Shown here piece after piece: positions 61,896-64,000 of a DNA stretch of 64,000 bases. The stretch lies in the NCBI GenBank assembly GCA_905221605.1, contig CAJNDS010000046.1:182446-246445 (forward strand), in the 5' to 3' direction. The DNA comes from Symbiodinium natans (lineage: Eukaryota > Sar > Dinophyceae > Suessiales > Symbiodiniaceae). The notes under the pieces were generated by a model. The model was not told where the DNA came from, ran no database searches, and saw only the letters and a list, made by a program, of their open reading frames with translations. The translations under genes and the position numbers were made by a program. Numbering within the stretch: position 1 is the stretch's first letter; every line of letters starts with the position of its first letter.

Positions 61896-64000
61896 ACCAC
61901 TAGAATCGTTTTGAATGATTTCTCTATAATATCATTGAGATTACTCTATTTTCATCGTGATATTTTTTTTCTAGAAAAGAATTATCTCATTTATTCTCAT
62001 CATAGATTTGAATGATTCACGATGATAATTTCATAAAAATTTCTTCAAAAGATGATTTTTAACCCAAATCAGAATTACAAAAAGATTTTCATCATATTGA
62101 ATATATTTCAATCAGAAATCCAAAAGATCAAAGAACAATCATATTCATAAGGATTATTTATCGAAATCAATTTTTAATTCATTCTTGTTTAATTCCTCAT
62201 CGATCTCATGGATATCGAAGATCTACAGAATTGATATCTCATAAATATTTGAAATTGAGAATTGATTAATGATTATCTAATTTAATATCTGCAATATTTG
62301 ATATATTAAATTCGATCTTACATAGGTATTATTGAACTGATCTGCTAAGATATATCATGATCTTTTGGGAATTCTTATATAGAGGATTTTATTTGATTCG
62401 TATATATATATATATTGATTTTATATTTTATTTTCTCGAGGTTCTTGGAGAATTGGGAATGGGGGAATATTTTTCAATATGATTGGGAATTTTGCATTGC
62501 AATGGAGACCCCCCACCATATATTATTTCTCTATTTTTTGGATGAATCTCATTAAATTAGATTAAATTTGCATATTTGAAGATAAGATCTATTTTAATTA
62601 TAGCCCCCTTATCATTGCAATCGAAACGACGAAGATTCTCTCGTTTGACTCTGGATTTGGTGGTCATCACGCGATTCTATGCTCTTGGGTAGAATTGGGG
62701 GGGTGACGGGGAATTTTCAATATATTATCTGGAATCGTGGATTGATATCGTGATTTGGGACGATCTTCATAAATTTCTCGTATGGAGATTTCTAATTGGT
62801 ACTTTTGGGCGCAGAAATCGTTTGTACCGAACGGATCAGGAGTCATCCCGAGATTTGGGAATCGAAGTCCCATAAATTGATGGCGTAGAATCATATTCAT
62901 CAAGAATGAAATCATATCGTATCGTTGGTGCGAGAGATTTCTGCCCCCCCCCCCCAAAAAACACCATATGAAAGGAGATTTATGTTCCCATGATGAAATA
63001 AAAGAATTTTTGAAATCCTTAGAGATTTCTAATTGATATTCTTGAGCGCAGAAATCGCTCGCATCACTTATAATTCGATTCCTAAATTCAAGAATAGATT
63101 ATGATTTTTCATATCTCCATTTTAATATCATCTATTGGTGGAGATAATTGAATATCAATTCAAATCTAATATCCTTATTCCCGATGTGACAGATTGATTT
63201 TCAGAATTCCTAGGTTCAATTTCGGCAAAGAAGATTTCATCTCCCAGATCGAAGATATTTCTCTCTTGTCGCCCCAAGAGCAATTGCGGGTTCGATATTT
63301 TATGGGATATTGGGATTGATGATTGGAATCGATATATCCCAAATCAAATTTCGATAATTATCTTTCCAATATTATCCATACGATTTGGTTGTCATTATTT
63401 GATATGGACGAAATCTATCTATAATATCCTCTAATTTCGGATCAATATGGCCATCATAATTTGATATATATCATGATTGGGAAAATGCAATTATATAATG
63501 AATGATATCCATGATGAGGAGAATCGATTTTTATCGGGAAGAGAGATCATCCGATCTTCTGATCATCTCTTCTAATCTTCGTCGATAATCAATATGGAAA
63601 TTTCTCCCATGGATATCGATTGATTTTGTAATCGTCTTTCCTTTCCGGGCCAATTAAGGGATATTCAGCCATTGAGGAATATATTATCCTAAAATGACGT
63701 AACAAGGGAATTCAAAATAGGTATCACGAATAGGGGATCGGATTCGAGTCAGTCATCTTTGACGAATCCAAGGAGGCGAGAAATCTCAATATAGGGGAAT
63801 AATGACATTTGATGGAAGATATGGATCAATGAAAATTTACGAATATTCTATCCTAAGATATGGAAATTCATTTTCTTTATTTCTATTTCCTAATTGGTGA
63901 TCATGAGGGGATCCTAATCTCGTTCATACCTAGCATAAAATATAGGGATCGGAAGTAATCGAGGGCGCAGGAGGCTTCTGCTCCCAAAAACACCAATTAA
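61896..64000. other. AT-rich block of different origin
   Basis: The sequence changes abruptly to AT-rich DNA dominated by GATAT, AATC and GAATT words, with no CCCTAAA/TTTAGGG and no convincing ORF (the longest is a 96-codon minus frame at 62667-62957). Degenerate internal repetition is visible: GAGATTTCTAATTG with GCGCAGAAATCG near 62786 and 63022; GGGGAATTTTCAATAT-like text near 62463 and 62709; and CCCAAAAA-CACC near 62950 and 63984. It could be an old satellite, an AT-rich mobile element or organelle-like DNA. It runs off the end of the window. Confidence 0.6.

Noticed and set aside
61896-64000. Mitochondrial or plastid gene insertion
   Set aside because: Despite the AT-rich composition I see no recognisable organelle protein, rRNA or tRNA in any frame, so organelle origin is left only as one possibility.

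Overview
This is a eukaryotic nuclear window, most consistent with a dinoflagellate or close alveolate relative. The reasons are: (1) plant/alveolate-type telomere words (TTTAGGG on one strand, CCCTAAA on the other) permeate nearly everything up to about 61.9 kb, both as perfect arrays and as degenerate text; (2) the introns that can be placed with confidence use GA-AG and GC-AG ends followed by G, a known dinoflagellate habit; (3) genes are tiny, scattered and almost all on the + strand; (4) there are no prokaryotic operons, tRNAs, rRNAs or CRISPR arrays.

Three loci are well supported. 29347-30975 is an intronless nucleotidyltransferase-fold protein with an N-terminal signal-like leader. 38987-41030 is a four-exon gene that joins a HAD-type phosphatase to a RimJ/RimL-type GNAT acetyltransferase in one reading frame. 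57301-58468 is a two-exon bacterial-type phosphatidylinositol-specific phospholipase C. Their introns contain almost no telomere words.

The rest is a mosaic of short codon-like islands (30-140 bp) separated by telomere-word text. Read by eye, many islands end at an AG and begin again at a GT, GC or GA with matching codon phase, giving candidate micro-exon genes at 3991-4212, 12159-20858, 21780-22713, 23882-24902, 35297-36323, 41918-46019, 48941-49954, 51991-52578 and 56121-57000. Several look like coiled-coil or Ala/Pro-rich proteins. In about ten of the implied introns TTTAGGG text follows the donor and CCCTAAA text precedes the acceptor, so the intron RNA could fold back and bring the two splice sites together. 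This is the most unusual signal in the window and is offered as a testable hypothesis.

Mobile and repeat content: three copies of a short palindromic MITE with 8-bp target duplications (21436-21534, 41719-41821, 45512-45599); a 2.4-kb unit at 32820-35225 with long degenerate terminal inverted repeats enclosing an alternating tandem array of two ~115-bp hairpin monomers; a 2.9-kb TG/TTG simple-sequence tract (14301-17165) that creates spurious ORFs of up to 958 codons; variant telomere-like satellites with 7-, 8-, 9- and 10-bp periods; and a probable transposase relic near 8.1-8.7 kb. From about 61.9 kb to the end the composition switches sharply to AT-rich DNA without telomere words or convincing ORFs.
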